A stretch of DNA of 64,000 bases from Pteria penguin. Its lineage: Eukaryota > Mollusca > Bivalvia > Pterioida > Pteriidae. A model generated the notes under the pieces. That model searched no databases. It was given only the letters and a program-made list of their open reading frames with translations, and had not been told where the DNA came from. Shown one piece after another: positions 1 through 11,680 of the stretch. The position numbers and the translations under genes are program-made. The stretch lies in the NCBI GenBank assembly GCA_035048485.1, contig CM068586.1, positions 33,668,563 to 33,732,562 on the forward strand. The letters are read 5' to 3'. The first letter of the stretch is position 1. Every line of letters begins with the position of its first letter.

Positions 1-299
1 TTTTAAACTGATAAAACTCAACTATCCCTTTTTGGTATGAATTTGAGTGATACTAATTAAGAACTATTTTTTTCGAGGGATACAGATTTTAAAAACGGAT
101 ACATTGTGTTCGGATTTTAATGTGATTTTCTTACTTAATCAACAACTTTAAATATCTACAATTAGACCTTCATGCCTGTCTGTACATGAACATTTCATGT
201 ATTATGATTCCATAAATAACCAAATGTACATACATAAATAAATAATCTACAAATTAATATAATACAATACAATCTGTAATTGTCAACTTTCATTCATTA
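1..299. other. 3' flank of the LRRC14-like gene
   Basis: AT-rich sequence downstream of the stop codon of the minus-strand LRR gene. No coding potential is seen. On the minus strand this would carry the 3' untranslated region. No canonical AATAAA in gene sense was found here, only a possible ATTAAA-type variant near 116-121. Confidence 0.4.
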
Positions 300-1073
300 T
301 TAATTCATAGACTCTAATTCTACGACAGATAACTGAAGCTTTGGACGTCCATCTGCCTTGTTGAGTAAAGCAGTTTTATACATATCATTGACAGTTAAAA
401 GCTTGATACGAGAGACTTCATCGTCACTTTCTGTTTCCACAGAATAACACTCTAAAGGATAAGAAATACATAAAACCTGACAACTAGTTAAACGGGCTGC
501 TGTCTCTATAACGGTTAGGATTTTACGTTTGACAAGAGGGTTGTTTGATATATTCAGGTATAATAAGGATTTCAGATGGTACAGTCCTTGAAGTGTGTCA
601 TCTATTTGTTCATGTTTCAAACTACAGCTTTCCAGCTCTAAGGTTAACAATGTTTGTCCTCCTACTTTTAATAAATTACACAGAGGACGTACGGACTGAC
701 TGAGACAGTTCTCACTGATGTCTAACTCCCGCAAACTGGTCATGTGATGTGATAAAGACAAATATGTAATATCTGAAGGTGCAAGTCCGCATGCGGTTAG
801 ACGTAGGTACATAAGAGGGGTCTGTATCCCGGCAAGAATTCGACGTAACCTGGTCTTTATGCGATTATTACTGAGGTCGAGTCTCTGAAGTTCAGTCAGG
901 CTGGATAATATGTCTCCAAGGACATCACAAGCAGCCTCATCTTGATATACATGTAATGCATTGCACGATAGGTCTAGAGATGTCAAATGGGTAAATCGAC
1001 GAATCCCAGGCTCAACTTTTACCAGATCACCGCAGTGTAACGAATTATACTTCAGACGAAGTCCACTTACATG
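300..1073 (-). CDS. LRRC14: LRRC14-like terminal exon (leucine-rich repeats)
   Basis: Starts at TTTTACAG/CATGTAAGTGG in phase 0 and encodes HVSGLRLKYN onward for 257 residues to the stop at 300-302. It carries several LxxLxLxxN repeats and a Cys/Tyr-containing tail (YPLECYSV, then NDMYKTALL), matching the C-terminal arrangement of LRRC14. Confidence 0.85.
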   Translation of the reverse strand, partial: HVSGLRLKYNSLHCGDLVKVEPGIRRFTHLTSLDLSCNALHVYQDEAACDVLGDILSSLTELQRLDLSNNRIKTRLRRILAGIQTPLMYLRLTACGLAPSDITYLSLSHHMTSLRELDISENCLSQSVRPLCNLLKVGGQTLLTLELESCSLKHEQIDDTLQGLYHLKSLLYLNISNNPLVKRKILTVIETAARLTSCQVLCISYPLECYSVETESDDEVSRIKLLTVNDMYKTALLNKADGRPKLQLSVVELESMN

Positions 1074-4000
1074 CTGTAAAACATGATGTATTCAAAGTAT
1101 CATGAAATGTTATATAGTACAAAGTTTATAATAACTGAAATAAATTTTGTTTTATGAATTAGTACATTCACTAACGTTTTTGGTCGAGTAGAAAGACCTT
1201 GAAATTGTTTAACATGAGCCAACTTTGTTTTTCATGGAGATTTCAAAATGGCTGAATACAGTCTTAATTGTTCATCTGAGTACATGATCATGATAAATAT
1301 ATCAATGTATAATATATCAATGATGAATATATCAATGATGAATATATCAGTGAGACCCCTATCAAGATGAATATATCATGTATATATGTAAGATAGATAG
1401 AAGCCACATTTCTGTTGTTTTTGTTATTTAGTTCCACATTTCTGCTGTTTTTGTTATTTAGTTATCTACAGCACTGATGCTAGGAAATTGTGTTAAAATT
1501 TATTACTTGAATTCATCAGCTTGTTACTATAAATTTGCATCAGTTTTTATTATAAATTATCAAACTTAAATAAATCTTCTCATTATATACAAATAGACAT
1601 GCCACCACTCTGCTCGATTACACCATCAAGGTCATGTAACCAGTAACATAAAATATACCCAACGGAATTCTCAAGAAAAAGAAAACAAAATTGTGACATT
1701 TGACATCAGCAATAAAACTAGTACATTGCTCCAAAGAATATATGTTCTCCAAGCAAAGTTGGTTAAAACAGCCAGGCAAAGGGTCTGACACCTGTTTAGA
1801 CGGATAGAAGACATTGTCAAAGCAGTATCTAAGTGTTGTAATGTTCAGCAAGTTAGACAAAAGTATGAAAATGCAGGTAAGTTTCAATACTCAATGCGCA
1901 CAGTTTATTCCATTACTATTCATATAAACTGGCTGATAAAAAGTAGTACATGTGCATTCATCATAATACGAAGTCAAGATAAAAGTATATTGATGATGAA
2001 TATACCTCAGGATCAGCCTGACTGAGTAGCAGAGAGATTCCAGCTTCCCCGAGACATTGGGCATCAATCATACCTAGGCAAAGAACAACTCTTGCCCCCT
2101 CAAAGCTGGACACTTTCAATGCCTTGCAAACTTCACAGTATGTCTCCTTGGACGTTATGGATGCATCTATTTTAATTCTAACTGGAAATCAAAAAAAAAA
2201 GAGAGGTAAAAATCTAAAACAGAGCTGTTAACTCACAAACTTGACACATGGAAACTGCTGCTTGTTCTGACACTATTTATGCCTACAAACTGACTGATTT
2301 TTGCTTAACACTACAACTTTTGCTAAAAAAATATTCATGATAGCTGAACCTGCCTAGTGCAGAGTGTAATACATTCTGCCCTATGCAAAAGACCTAACTG
2401 AAGTGAGGGTTTATTTATGACCCATCTTCTATTATGACTTTTTCATTGTCTTGTCTAGGGGACAGGGAGGTATACACTGAGAGGATTCAATTAATTCAGG
2501 ACGCTAAACCAAGCAACCTCACCTCTGAGCCACAATGGTGCATATATGGGGAAGACAGAATTTTCTTTAGTTAAATATACCTACAAGATGTATCAGGTAT
2601 CATGTTGTCTGCTTCCATGGTGGGATATGCAGAGGCCTCGATCAAAGGTTCTAACCTCTTCATGGCCAACACAGTAGAGTTGTACATGTTCACTGTCACG
2701 CTTTGTCGCACCTCATTATGGGCCAGCATCACATGACTTGATAAGTAAAATAAAATCAGCTCCGCTAAAATTACACACACAAAAAGAAATTGTAAACCAA
2801 ATAATAAGAAATAACATCACAGAAAATTACAGAAAACAGCCTTAACAGTAATGATGATTGATAAGAAACATCTGGATCTGAAGAAATGATCATTTTTCTT
2901 CACCATCATTACCCAGCAAGTAGGTCAGAGTCAGCAGTCTTTGTGTCATATGAATGAAGAATACTCGTGAACAGATTAAACTGTAATATGCCTCTCTATA
3001 TAGTAGCAATCTGACAAACAGATCTCATATTAACATCAATATCATGGAATTAACAAGCAGAGTAAAACAAAAGAATCATCGTTTTCATGTCAACTTACAA
3101 GTATAATGGTTTAGTATGATCGAAGTGATTCAATTGAATTTATTCTTATCTTACATGTAAAATGTCTTAATATGAACAACATGATTCATTGATTTTATAC
3201 TCATCTTACAAGGATAATGTCTTAATATGACTGGAGTACAATGATTGTGTACTTATCTTACGAGTAAAAAGTCTTAATATGAACATGATTCATTGATTTT
3301 GTACTTATCTTACATGTATAATGTCTTAATATGATTGGAGTTATCATTGATTTTGTACTTATCTTATGTGTATAATGTCTTAATATGATTGGAGTTATCA
3401 TTGATTTTGTACTTATCTTAAATGTATAATGTCTTAATATGACTGGAGTTATCATTGATTTTGTACTTATCTTTACCGGTATATGTATATGGTCTTAATA
3501 TGATTTAAGTGATTCACTGATTTTCATACTTACATGTATCTTATATGTACAGTATATTGTCTTAATATGACTGGAGTTATCATTGATTTTGAACTTATCT
3601 TTATATGTATAATGTCTTAATATGATTGAAGTGATTCACTGATTTTCGTACTTATCTTACATATTTAATCTCTTAATATGATCGTATATATGAAAGCCCA
3701 TGTGGCCTAGTGGATACGGTGCTCGGCTCATAATCGTGATTTGACTACAGCCCTAGGCAGGGCTTGAAACTAACTTTTTCAAGCACTAGTCTGGCGGACT
3801 AATCCGTTACAAAATCCTTTAGTCCGCACAAAAATCTATTAGTCCGCAGAAAAATAGACTATTCATTTTAAATTGATTTAATTTCAGGGTAAACACATTT
3901 TATTTGTCAGATTTAACATTTCAAGACACTGTGGGGCACATATGCCTCTAGCTCCTTCTCGGCCATAAAGGAAGGAAGGCTAAATATATGGCCACATTTC

Positions 4001-6084
4001 TCTGTGGCCCCACGATCACCATGAAAAACAACGTCAATGTCATTCGAAAACGTATTGAAGCTGCTCTATAATCTGTGCTGCTTTATAATTTCTTTCAACA
4101 AAGCGCACCAGCGACTCTGACTCTCGTTACTTTCCATGTACTTTTCGGCGAATACGGAATATTGCAACTAAAATAAAGTCAACATGCACGCGAATTTTGT
4201 AATTGTTATGACGTCATATAATTGTGATGTAAGTTGCCCACATAAAAGAACCCACATCGCGAATAACAGATTTGGTAAGTTACTGAATGCAAACCGTGAG
4301 GGATTTTAGTAGATGCGATACTCCGTATTGTTACTAAACATTGGTTACGGGATTTCCAGAAAAATAAGTTTTCAATCGTTTGCAGGGCGGGTGAGAGGAT
4401 TTGAGTGGGTATCACAGAGTTTTCATTCACTTATACAATGAGAAATCTGTTAGTCCGTGGCATAATTTCAAGCCCTGCTAGGTGTTCTATCTTTCAGATG
4501 AGACAGTAAAAAAGAGAGGTCCCATGTCACCGTAGGCGTGGCACGTAAAAGATCCCTCACTGCTTTGGGTGGCCGGGTCCGTTGCAAAGGTCTAAATTTG
4601 TATGCAATGCATCAGGCAGATGCCGTCACCATATATGTGATACATGTATTATCATGGAGTGACGCAAAATGATAGTCAGTCAATCAACAAAAACGCATAA
4701 ATGAATGACTAATCTATACATTAATGGACTCATAGACAAGTGTATCACATATATGAATGACTGATTTAAAGGTTAATGAAAACATAGACAAATACATAAA
4801 TAACTATGAAACATTTATGCCCCCTACGATGAAAAAGTATAAAGGTTAATGCTTCCTGATGATGATGAGAACTCATAACAGAAGAGAATTACTACTGTTA
4901 GCACTGCTGAAAATACATTTTATATTTATTTTTGTCAAATAAATCAAATATGTCACACTGGGAGCAAAAAAACTGATGAATTAAATGCCAGAAACCATGA
5001 TTTATCACCAAACTAAGAGCATAGTACTTTTTCAAAGACATCTGATGCCTGCAGAGACAGAGTAGTGACAGACGGACAAAATCAAAGTGAGTCTCGCATG
5101 TCAATCTACTTTGCAGGCTACACCAAACGACTCAGCATTAGTCTCTTTACACCATTTGATACGTTATGTAACATTTCAAAATCTCCCTATTAAGTTAATC
5201 TCTATTGATCTATGCCTTGACGAAAACATCAACAGCTGTTTTGTGCTGACATATAATACATACATCAATAGTAATTCAATTACCTCAGCTTGTTTTTATT
5301 TATGTCATAAATCAATAATCCACATTTAGTGGGATATGAACACATGAAAAAATATCAGTAGAATAATTCAGAACTTTGCAGATCTTAAAAATCAATGATT
5401 TTAGATGACAAAAATGTGTGCAAAAAATAAGGCAGAAAATATAACTTTTTCCTTTTTTTCTAAAATTACTCACTAGAAGTTTTCATGTCGTGCGACAATA
5501 TATGATGTCACGGATGGAATTTAAGACAGGTTTTATTATCTATCTGTTATTCCCAACAAAATCTGAGAATACCGGTAGTCGTTCCAAAATGTTTGCATTA
5601 GAATATACAATAATCACACTATACCTGTTGGAAACCCACTTAGATCTAATACCCGTAACTGGGAAGGAGACTGCTTCTTCATGTTCTCCACAAATGTGTG
5701 GGAAAGACATGTGGTATATCGTAAACTGTTCCGTACCACATCTGATAGATAGTTTGTATCATACAGCGGCAGCAAGGACTTGTACAGACTGGGAACAAGA
5801 GCACGCAGGGAAAGAGTCCTGAAAGGCCACTGTGACATCAAAACTTCTATTGCTCGATCTTTGTTCTCTAGTAAGGCTGCTTGCATCAGTGGTATAAACA
5901 GCTCCTGTGGAACGGTATTGGCTGCATACTTGGTGATTGTGGAATCCTGAACAATGTAGACAGAGCAAATCTGGATCAGAGATTTAAATTTCTCTTTCTT
6001 GTATGGTTCAAGAGTCGGGTCTGAATGTAGATCTATAGGATAGAGAGCTCCTGTGCAGTGGCTATAATGTAATGGGGCAGCCAT
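300..6084 (-). CDS. LRRC14: LRRC14-like leucine-rich repeat protein (whole gene, 4 exons)
   Basis: Exons in gene order are 5625-6084, 2581-2764, 2006-2177 and 300-1073. All have GT-AG introns and splice phases 1, 2, 0 that join without a shift. The coding sequence totals 1590 nt, 529 residues; vertebrate LRRC14 is about 490. The N-terminal helical part contains the family pattern ELFIPLM and WPFRTLSL, followed by LRVLDLSGF. The last exon holds the repeats, e.g. LTSLDLSCN, LQRLDLSNN, LRELDISEN, LLYLNISNN. This layout matches the LRRC14/PRAME group. LRRC14 is known as a cytoplasmic LRR protein reported to bind the IKK-beta kinase and damp NF-kappaB signalling, and relatives act as CUL2 ubiquitin-ligase receptors; whether this holds in the present organism is inference. 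The start is the first Met (MAAPLHYS), just inside a long open exon. Another PRAME-family member is the main alternative. Confidence 0.85.
1074..2005. other. Intron 3 of the LRRC14-like gene
   Basis: AT-rich intron with a short run of repeated ATATATCAATGATGA-like units near 1296-1360 and a doubled TTCTG(T/C)TGTTTTTGTTATTTAG stretch at 1408-1462. A minus-strand open frame at 1618-1887 has a hydrophobic start but no splice or homology support. Confidence 0.6.
2006..2177 (-). CDS. LRRC14: LRRC14-like exon 3
   Basis: Encodes IKIDASITSK through LLLSQADPE. The first AG of the acceptor region would create a stop at once; the next AG four bases on (TTAG/AATT) restores the frame from exon 2, so that one is chosen. 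The donor is GAG/GTATAT in phase 0. Too short and lacking a start, this exon is invisible to simple ORF finding. Confidence 0.75.
2581..2764 (-). CDS. LRRC14: LRRC14-like exon 2
   Basis: The acceptor TTTTAG/CGGAG accepts phase 1 and gives the junction PT-AELILFYLSS. The exon continues to MIPDTSC and ends at donor TAG/GTATAT in phase 2. A Met-started reading that runs a few codons upstream of the acceptor is intronic. Confidence 0.8.
3110..3690. repeat. 54-bp minisatellite in LRRC14-like intron 1
   Basis: About ten tandem units recur with spacing near 54 bp in the cleanest part (ATGTCTTAAT at 3321, 3375 and 3429). Each unit has the order TTGATTTTGTACTTATCTTA, TGTATA, ATGTCTTAATATGA, then TTGGAGTTATCA. 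Outer units are more diverged. The repeated Met-Ile-Thr-Pro peptide read from it is a by-product. Confidence 0.85.
3692..4700 (+). mobile_element. tRNA-derived SINE, split by a transposon
   Basis: The left half (3692-3757) begins like a tRNA gene, with A-box-like GTGGCCTAGTGGATACGG and a degenerate B-box region. The right half (4483-4700) carries the SINE body: TTTCAGATGAGACAGT, GTGGCACGTAAAAGATCCCT, CCGTTGCAAA, CAGGCAGATGCCGTCACCAT. The same body occurs at 49844-50024 and, reversed, at 56882-57057. A 720-bp element sits between the halves. Confidence 0.8.
3758..4477. mobile_element. 720-bp inverted-repeat DNA transposon, non-autonomous (hAT-like?)
   Basis: Perfect 12-bp terminal inverted repeats CAGGGCTTGAAA / TTTCAAGCCCTG are flanked by a 5-bp direct repeat CTAGG (3753-3757 and 4478-4482). 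Subterminal TTAGTCCG motifs recur at both ends. No transposase is seen, so it is non-autonomous. A 5-bp duplication with CAG ends resembles hAT5-type elements; the superfamily is uncertain. Confidence 0.8.
5625..6084 (-). CDS. LRRC14: LRRC14-like exon 1
   Basis: Residues 1-153 plus one base. It encodes the N-terminal helical region and ends in the first leucine-rich motif (LRVLDLSGFPT). The donor is ACAG/GTATAG; reading past it meets a stop two codons later. The Met at 6084 is the only upstream in-frame start. Confidence 0.85.
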
Positions 6085-6228
6085 CTTACTGCTGAAATAA
6101 ATGAATAAATGAAATAAATATCAGGATATATATACATCTATAAAACCAATATCAAAGTGTTACATAAAAATATTAATTATGATTTCCGGATTTAGGTTTA
6201 CATAAACACACTCTTCCAGAGGTGAAAT

Positions 6229-6230
<2 letters not shown>
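6085..6230. promoter_or_regulatory. Upstream region of the LRRC14-like gene
   Basis: Sequence immediately 5' of the start codon, presumably 5' UTR and core promoter. No clear TATA box or initiator can be defended. It runs into a long AT microsatellite. Confidence 0.3.

Positions 6231-6316
<86 letters not shown>
6231..6316. repeat. (AT)n microsatellite
   Basis: An uninterrupted run of about 43 AT units, roughly 150 bp upstream of the LRRC14-like start. Confidence 0.97.
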
Positions 6317-6319
<3 letters not shown>

Positions 6320-6565
6320 CACAAAGGAAAAAATATTACATTACTCACTATTCAAGAATGTCGGATGATGTCAATGCAAGTTACTTGTATAATTTCTTAT
6401 CTACTGGACCCAACAACAAGTTAAACATGTAATTCCCATCTTAATTTTGTTTTCCTTAGTATAGTGCTTTGTATATAGCATCTTTTTTGTTTGTGTTTGT
6501 TTTGATAATTTATTTCCTGCTTTAGTGTCGTCAAGTTTTCTGCTTTTATATATATAGACCCTCTA

Positions 6566-7250
6566 GGCCATAATTAAAAAATTGTTTGTTTCCCCTCGCC
6601 CCGACCGGGTCAGGAAAAACGCCGCCGAGTCAGAAAATTTTTAGCCAAAAAGTCCCGATATTTTTTTTTTCCCGAAATCGAATTTTTTCTCATAATTTTC
6701 TCATTTCATTCCAGGACATCTAGTTTTTGGTAAGTCTGTGTGTCTATCTCTCGCTGTGTATCTGTCTGTGTCTGTACTCTGTAGCAAAAACTTTAACTTT
6801 GACTATAACTTTTGAACTGCAAGAGATAGAGACTACATATTTGGCTTGCATACTCAGCTGATGAAACTCTCTCAAATGGCATCAAGATCAATTATCTTGT
6901 GATCTTCTTCGTGACCTTTATACTTAAATTTTTACTTTTGTTGCTGTCAAGGGCATTTGTAGTTCATAAACACATCTTGTTGGATTTTATATTCATTTCT
7001 TTCACATTGTTTGTAATCATAATGTGTATTCGTTTTCAGGAAATACTGAATTCTGACATATGTATGTGCCATCTGATTTGTAATTCTATTATACATGGAA
7101 ATTAAAGAATTTGGATTCAAACAACTTTTAACATATGTGATACATGTATTTCAGCAAAAAAAAAAAAAAAAAAAATTACCTGCCTGCCGGGTCACTTGGA
7201 AAAAACAGACCCGGGGTGAGGGGAAACAAACAATTTTTTAATTGTGGCCC
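6566..7250. mobile_element. 685-bp element with ~45-bp terminal inverted repeats
   Basis: The left end GGCCATAATTAAAAAATTG and the right end, read in reverse, GGCCACAATTAAAAAATTG continue in parallel through GTTTGTTTCCCCTC to GGGTC. CTA lies next to both ends (6563-6565 and 7251-7253), a possible 3-bp target duplication. The interior has a poly-A run near 7157-7176 and a weak plus-strand open frame (6899-7105) with no recognisable domain. Probably a non-autonomous DNA transposon. Confidence 0.8.
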
Positions 7251-9408
7251 TAGCCTTTATCAAATGAATAATCTGTGATGTCTATACAAATGACCAGTGA
7301 AATCTTTAGAAATTGAAGATGAATTTTACTTAGAATGCGAAAAGATCACTAATTTATTTTTTCTTGACAGGGCAGGAGACTTGAACCTTGTTAAAAGAGC
7401 ATTTCAATTTTTTCCTTAATTACATTTTGTATATACAGAAATTTACTTACTTTTAGAGGAAGCAAAGACTAATTTCTGCTCAGTGAGTGGCAGTATTCGA
7501 CAATATAAGGTCCTACATGTATATTAAAATTTGGGATTTTATCCCCTACTTCAGTAAGACATTATTAAGCCAGTTTTCAGAACTACCCTAGAGCAATGTG
7601 GCTCACCAAGATATTTTTCACTTTGATTTAATACATTCCAGTATATTCATAATTCTTAAAAATGACTAAGAGCACAGGTGTGGACAGTAAATTTACCAGA
7701 AAGGACAATAAATAACAGAGTGTAATAACAGGAGCAACAAGCCCAATGAAAGTGTACATGGGGAAGTTCTACTAAGGAAGTAAGGAATGTTACATGGTTT
7801 ACCCATTATATAAAGAATAATGTCAAAGTTAAGACAAAAGTAATGCATTTTTACAACTCTACTTCTCTGTCATTTTTATCCACTTCACTGTAATAGTTTC
7901 CGGACACTCTAGTCCACTGATATTATAAGTGGATAAAAATAAATGACATTTGATAAAGTCAAGATCAATCTATCATAAAAATGTGTATAATAAATACATG
8001 TATAGTGTATTATTCAAACGTTAAAAAATGGTTTTAGGTTCACTGATCAAGAACACATCTTTCCCCCGTGTATGGATATTGAAAGTTGGTCAGAATGTGA
8101 TAAAGCCAAAAAAAGAGTTCTGTTTCCCACCTCCAAGGCAAAAAAATTTATTTTATTTTGACAAGATCAACATAATAAATGTCACTATTTAGCTGAAATG
8201 AGGTATAAACAAATCTTTAAAAAACTGTAACTTTAAGAGTGTCTTTAATTATTACCGGTAAAGAAGTTATAACTGAAAGACCATATTGAAAAAATAAGTA
8301 TATTAATTATTTTTCCATAAGGTCTTGCAGTAATAAGTTCTTTCTCTTCTGCAATGCATATGTAACATGTAGGTAACACAGTTTTCAATCTTTGGAACAG
8401 TTCAGTTCACTCCTTACTTGTCACTCACCACAACAACATACATCAGGAACACCCGAACCAATTTTGTAATTTGCGAATAATTGTGGGAATCAAACTCAGA
8501 ATCTTCTGCTTTCACCATTACGCTATCCAGGCCAATACCAGCATGTGTCACAAATGAAAGCTCAACTGACAATTCACAGCTCACTTGACTTAGCTAATTG
8601 GCACAGTACTGTCTTAAACAATGGGGCAAATTAAGAGCCATGAACCACATGTGTAATTAAACTCACTCAGTCCATGTGCCATGGAATATCAATGACAGTG
8701 TGCACAGCATCCATCGTCATGCTGTCAGATGTATACACAGTGATGTCAAAACTCATTGGATGTGTCAGACAGATGAACATTTTTCATAAATGTTGGACAA
8801 AAAATGCCGTAGTGTGGGACCAAATGTCATACAAAACTGTCTGATTGTAAAAACAAATATCAGGTTGTGTGAACAAAAATAACCTGTCAGTAAAATCAAA
8901 GTGACCGCATTCTTGCCAATTAGTTGGCAAAACAAAAACAAATGCAAAGCTGAATCTCAAGTGGTCAATGAACAAAAAGCCAAATTATAAGAGGAAGCTG
9001 GACAGAGCAGACTTTCCAACACTTAGATAACATGGAAATAGAAATTGAAAAAGAATTCAAGTAAAGAATAAGCAAATACTGAAATTGTTAAATTATGTCA
9101 TTGTTTGGTATGATTGCACTGAATTTTGAAATAAGAATTTCAACTTCACTCTGGAAACATAATTGTGATCTGGGGCATTATTTTTCAAGAAATATACATT
9201 GCATAGTCACATTGTCTGTTGCCTATGAGCTTTGAGCACTACATATATATGTAGTTACCTGAAAATAATGCCAAACATGTTTAGACATTACTGTATACAC
9301 ATGCTTCTCTCAATATTTACAATACAGTATTCATTAACGATAGACTTAAGCGCAGAACTGAGTCAGATTTAAAGATTAAAACAGACAAATTGAAACAGTT
9401 CTGCAATA
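7251..9408. other. Intergenic, no gene recognised
   Basis: AT-rich sequence. The only structure noted is a degenerate tRNA-like stretch near 8480-8555. Short minus-strand open frames at 8765-8975 have no support. Confidence 0.5.
8480..8555 (-). repeat. Degenerate tRNA-derived repeat head
   Basis: On the minus strand, GCCTGGATAGCGTAATGG resembles an A box, and GAGTTTGATTCCC about 35 bases later resembles a B box. No full cloverleaf forms. A SINE head remnant is likelier than a functional tRNA. Confidence 0.4.
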
Positions 9409-9749
9409 GATAGGTTTTATTAGCATTAAATTTTATTGGAGTTACTTCCCTTGTGAGAAGTTGCCCGCTATCTTTGAGGTATATAACCGAATATTTGTTC
9501 ACATATCAACCAAATTATGTAGGTAATTTCTCCAAACTAGGGGATACTTCCTGTGTTTTTGCAATGCTTATGCAAATTTTTAGGTATTAAATAATATAAA
9601 AGAAGTTTTTAAATAAGTGTGAATATTAACAACTTTCTAAAAAATTGCATTAAACTTGGTATGAATATTAGACAGAAAGACATGCTTGACCACAAACATG
9701 GTCGACAACGGGAGGTAACTCCAACTTATTTTTGCTAATGAAACCCATC
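9409..9749. mobile_element. 341-bp fold-back MITE
   Basis: The left arm GATAGGTTTTATTAGCA through GGAGTTACTTCCC is mirrored by the right arm, which read in reverse is GATGGGTTTCATTAGCA through GGAGTTACCTCCC. The imperfect inverted repeats are about 40 bp. No open frame and no clear target duplication. Confidence 0.7.
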
Positions 9750-11680
9750 AATTACAGATCGATCTGGAGGAACATAACATTTACTTATATTTCTTGTTTT
9801 ATATATAAGCACCAAATTAAACACTTCATTGTCGGGGGTAAACGTTAGAATCGGTCAGAAGGCAGGAAACTGTACTACCTTTTTTTTTTTGGTCCAACTG
9901 ATAAAAGATAGAAGGTGTAAATCAAAATTTTTACCAGAAAAATTTGATTTTCGCTTAAATATCATTTATTTCAAATTCAAATTTTGGATGATTTCTTGCC
10001 CATAATGCTCAAACCAGCAAAATGTCCGGGAACTCTTACTGTCCGGGAACTGCTACTGTACCAGTATAGTTTGTCACTTGACTTAAGGTTTGTTTTATGT
10101 CAAACTTTCATTACTTTGGTCTTGTAAACTGTTGTGTGGACACCAAGACAACGGTTGGATATGGCCAGATCTTTCGGATATTTAATTTCACAAAGTGATG
10201 ATTGAAAAATACCTGTTTATTCTGATTATACTGGAACATAATAATAAGATTTATTGAACATTGGATACGACTATGCATAGCAAAAGTGAAAGAGAAATAA
10301 AGACGTAACGCACAGTATCAATTCGTACATAGTCATTCCGCTTACAGTGGTCAACAGCCCATCGTCATGTCTCCCCCGGTAAACTCATATTAATGTTATT
10401 GAATCTTGATCCACTGCATTTCATATATTTCCAGATTTATGTTTAAGTTGACCAAAACCCTAGCATCAATTAAAGAAATCCATTAGACACTGTCCATTTG
10501 ATATTCGGGAGGAGGGGAGGCTGCGATTTAAAAAAAAAAATAAAATAAATGCTTGCCCTGATTTTGACTAAAAGACATTAATCTTGCCCAGTGACACAGT
10601 GAATTTTAGGGGCTCAATCAGAAATTAATTAGCCAACTATAAGTTGAACTTAGGAACTTTAAAACAGCTTAATTTCATTATTACAGAAGTTTGATTCCCA
10701 TTCTATTTCTCGTTCCATTTCTAGAAGATTTTGAAACACTTTCATTAGTTCTCATTGACGTTATTTCATTCATCGACTTCCATTCCTCATTCATACATGC
10801 ATCACTCTCACTCCCAACAACCTCTACAAACACGTCTGCTGTGTTATCAATGAATAGTATATCATGTTGTAAACACTTAATGAAATAAAGATAAAGCACT
10901 CCTTGGGTTTAAACGTCTTAAAGACAGAATCTCAAAAAAAAAGTCGTCAGGCCTTATTGGCGATCAATTCCGGAATTTCGGTAGTCAACTCTTAGAATTT
11001 CGCATTCACTAGTGGGCGAGCGGTAATTTGAAACCCTGAAAATCATGGAAACATGTTTGTGATATTAAAGTGTTAAGGTATAAAATCCTCATCAATAATG
11101 CCAAGAAACCAATCTATTATAATACCAAACCACGTAAAATAAGTCAAAAGTCGATCATATATTGTGAACACAAACAAGACCTAATTAGTTCCCTCAGTCG
11201 GATTATTTGGTCTTTGTAATGTTTTATACCATATTTCATGTTTCATACTCCTCAGTGATATTTCGCTTATTTATACGGCTCTTCACTTATATCATTACAT
11301 GGAACTGATGCCTTTTCATGAGTTAAATTATTAAAGATCTAAATGTGTGGCAATTCCATTGTTTCACAGCAATAGGGGGATAGAGAGCATTACCCGTTTT
11401 ATTACCTCGATTGTCCGTCCACATTCGCCAAATTGGCACTAATCACATATATTTGCAGGAGTGCGGACAGTTCTAATCTTTCTTAGGATTTTTGTTTTCT
11501 TTGTTTTTCGGTGGGGGGGGGCTGCATTTGGGGGCTTTTATTTTGTTTTTTTGGGGGGTTTGGGGGGGGGTTGTCTTTGGGGGTTTTTTTTAATTATTAT
11601 TATTATTATCAAATGTTGTTTTTGTTTTTGTTTTATGTGTTTTTCTCCATTTGTTTATTTTTGTTCTTGCTTGTCTAGTA
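9750..11680. other. Intergenic, low-complexity tracts
   Basis: Contains poly-T and poly-A runs and a G/T-rich low-complexity tract at 11505-11640. A transposon-end-like motif, CAGGGTTTCAAATTACC in reverse, lies near 11021-11038, but no partner end was located. The open frame over the G/T tract (11461-11754) is compositional. Confidence 0.4.

Larger units (their letters stand above)
2765..5624. other. Intron 1 of the LRRC14-like gene
   Basis: A 2.9-kb intron holding a 54-bp minisatellite, a tRNA-derived SINE and the 720-bp transposon that splits it. The remainder (4700-5600) shows nothing recognisable. Confidence 0.7.

Noticed and set aside
1618..1887. Minus-strand open frame with a hydrophobic start, resembling a small secreted protein
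   Set aside because: It lies in an intron of the LRRC14-like gene, has no splice support and no domain, and its composition is that of intron DNA.
3258..3455. Met-Ile-Thr-Pro repeat peptide on the minus strand
   Set aside because: Translation of the 54-bp minisatellite.
5490..5968. Open frames on the plus strand and in another minus frame over 5614-5968
   Set aside because: They overlap the coding exon 1 of the LRRC14-like gene in other frames and are shadows of it.
10681..10899. Overlapping open frames on both strands
   Set aside because: No start context, splice signal or recognised domain; consistent with chance in this stretch.
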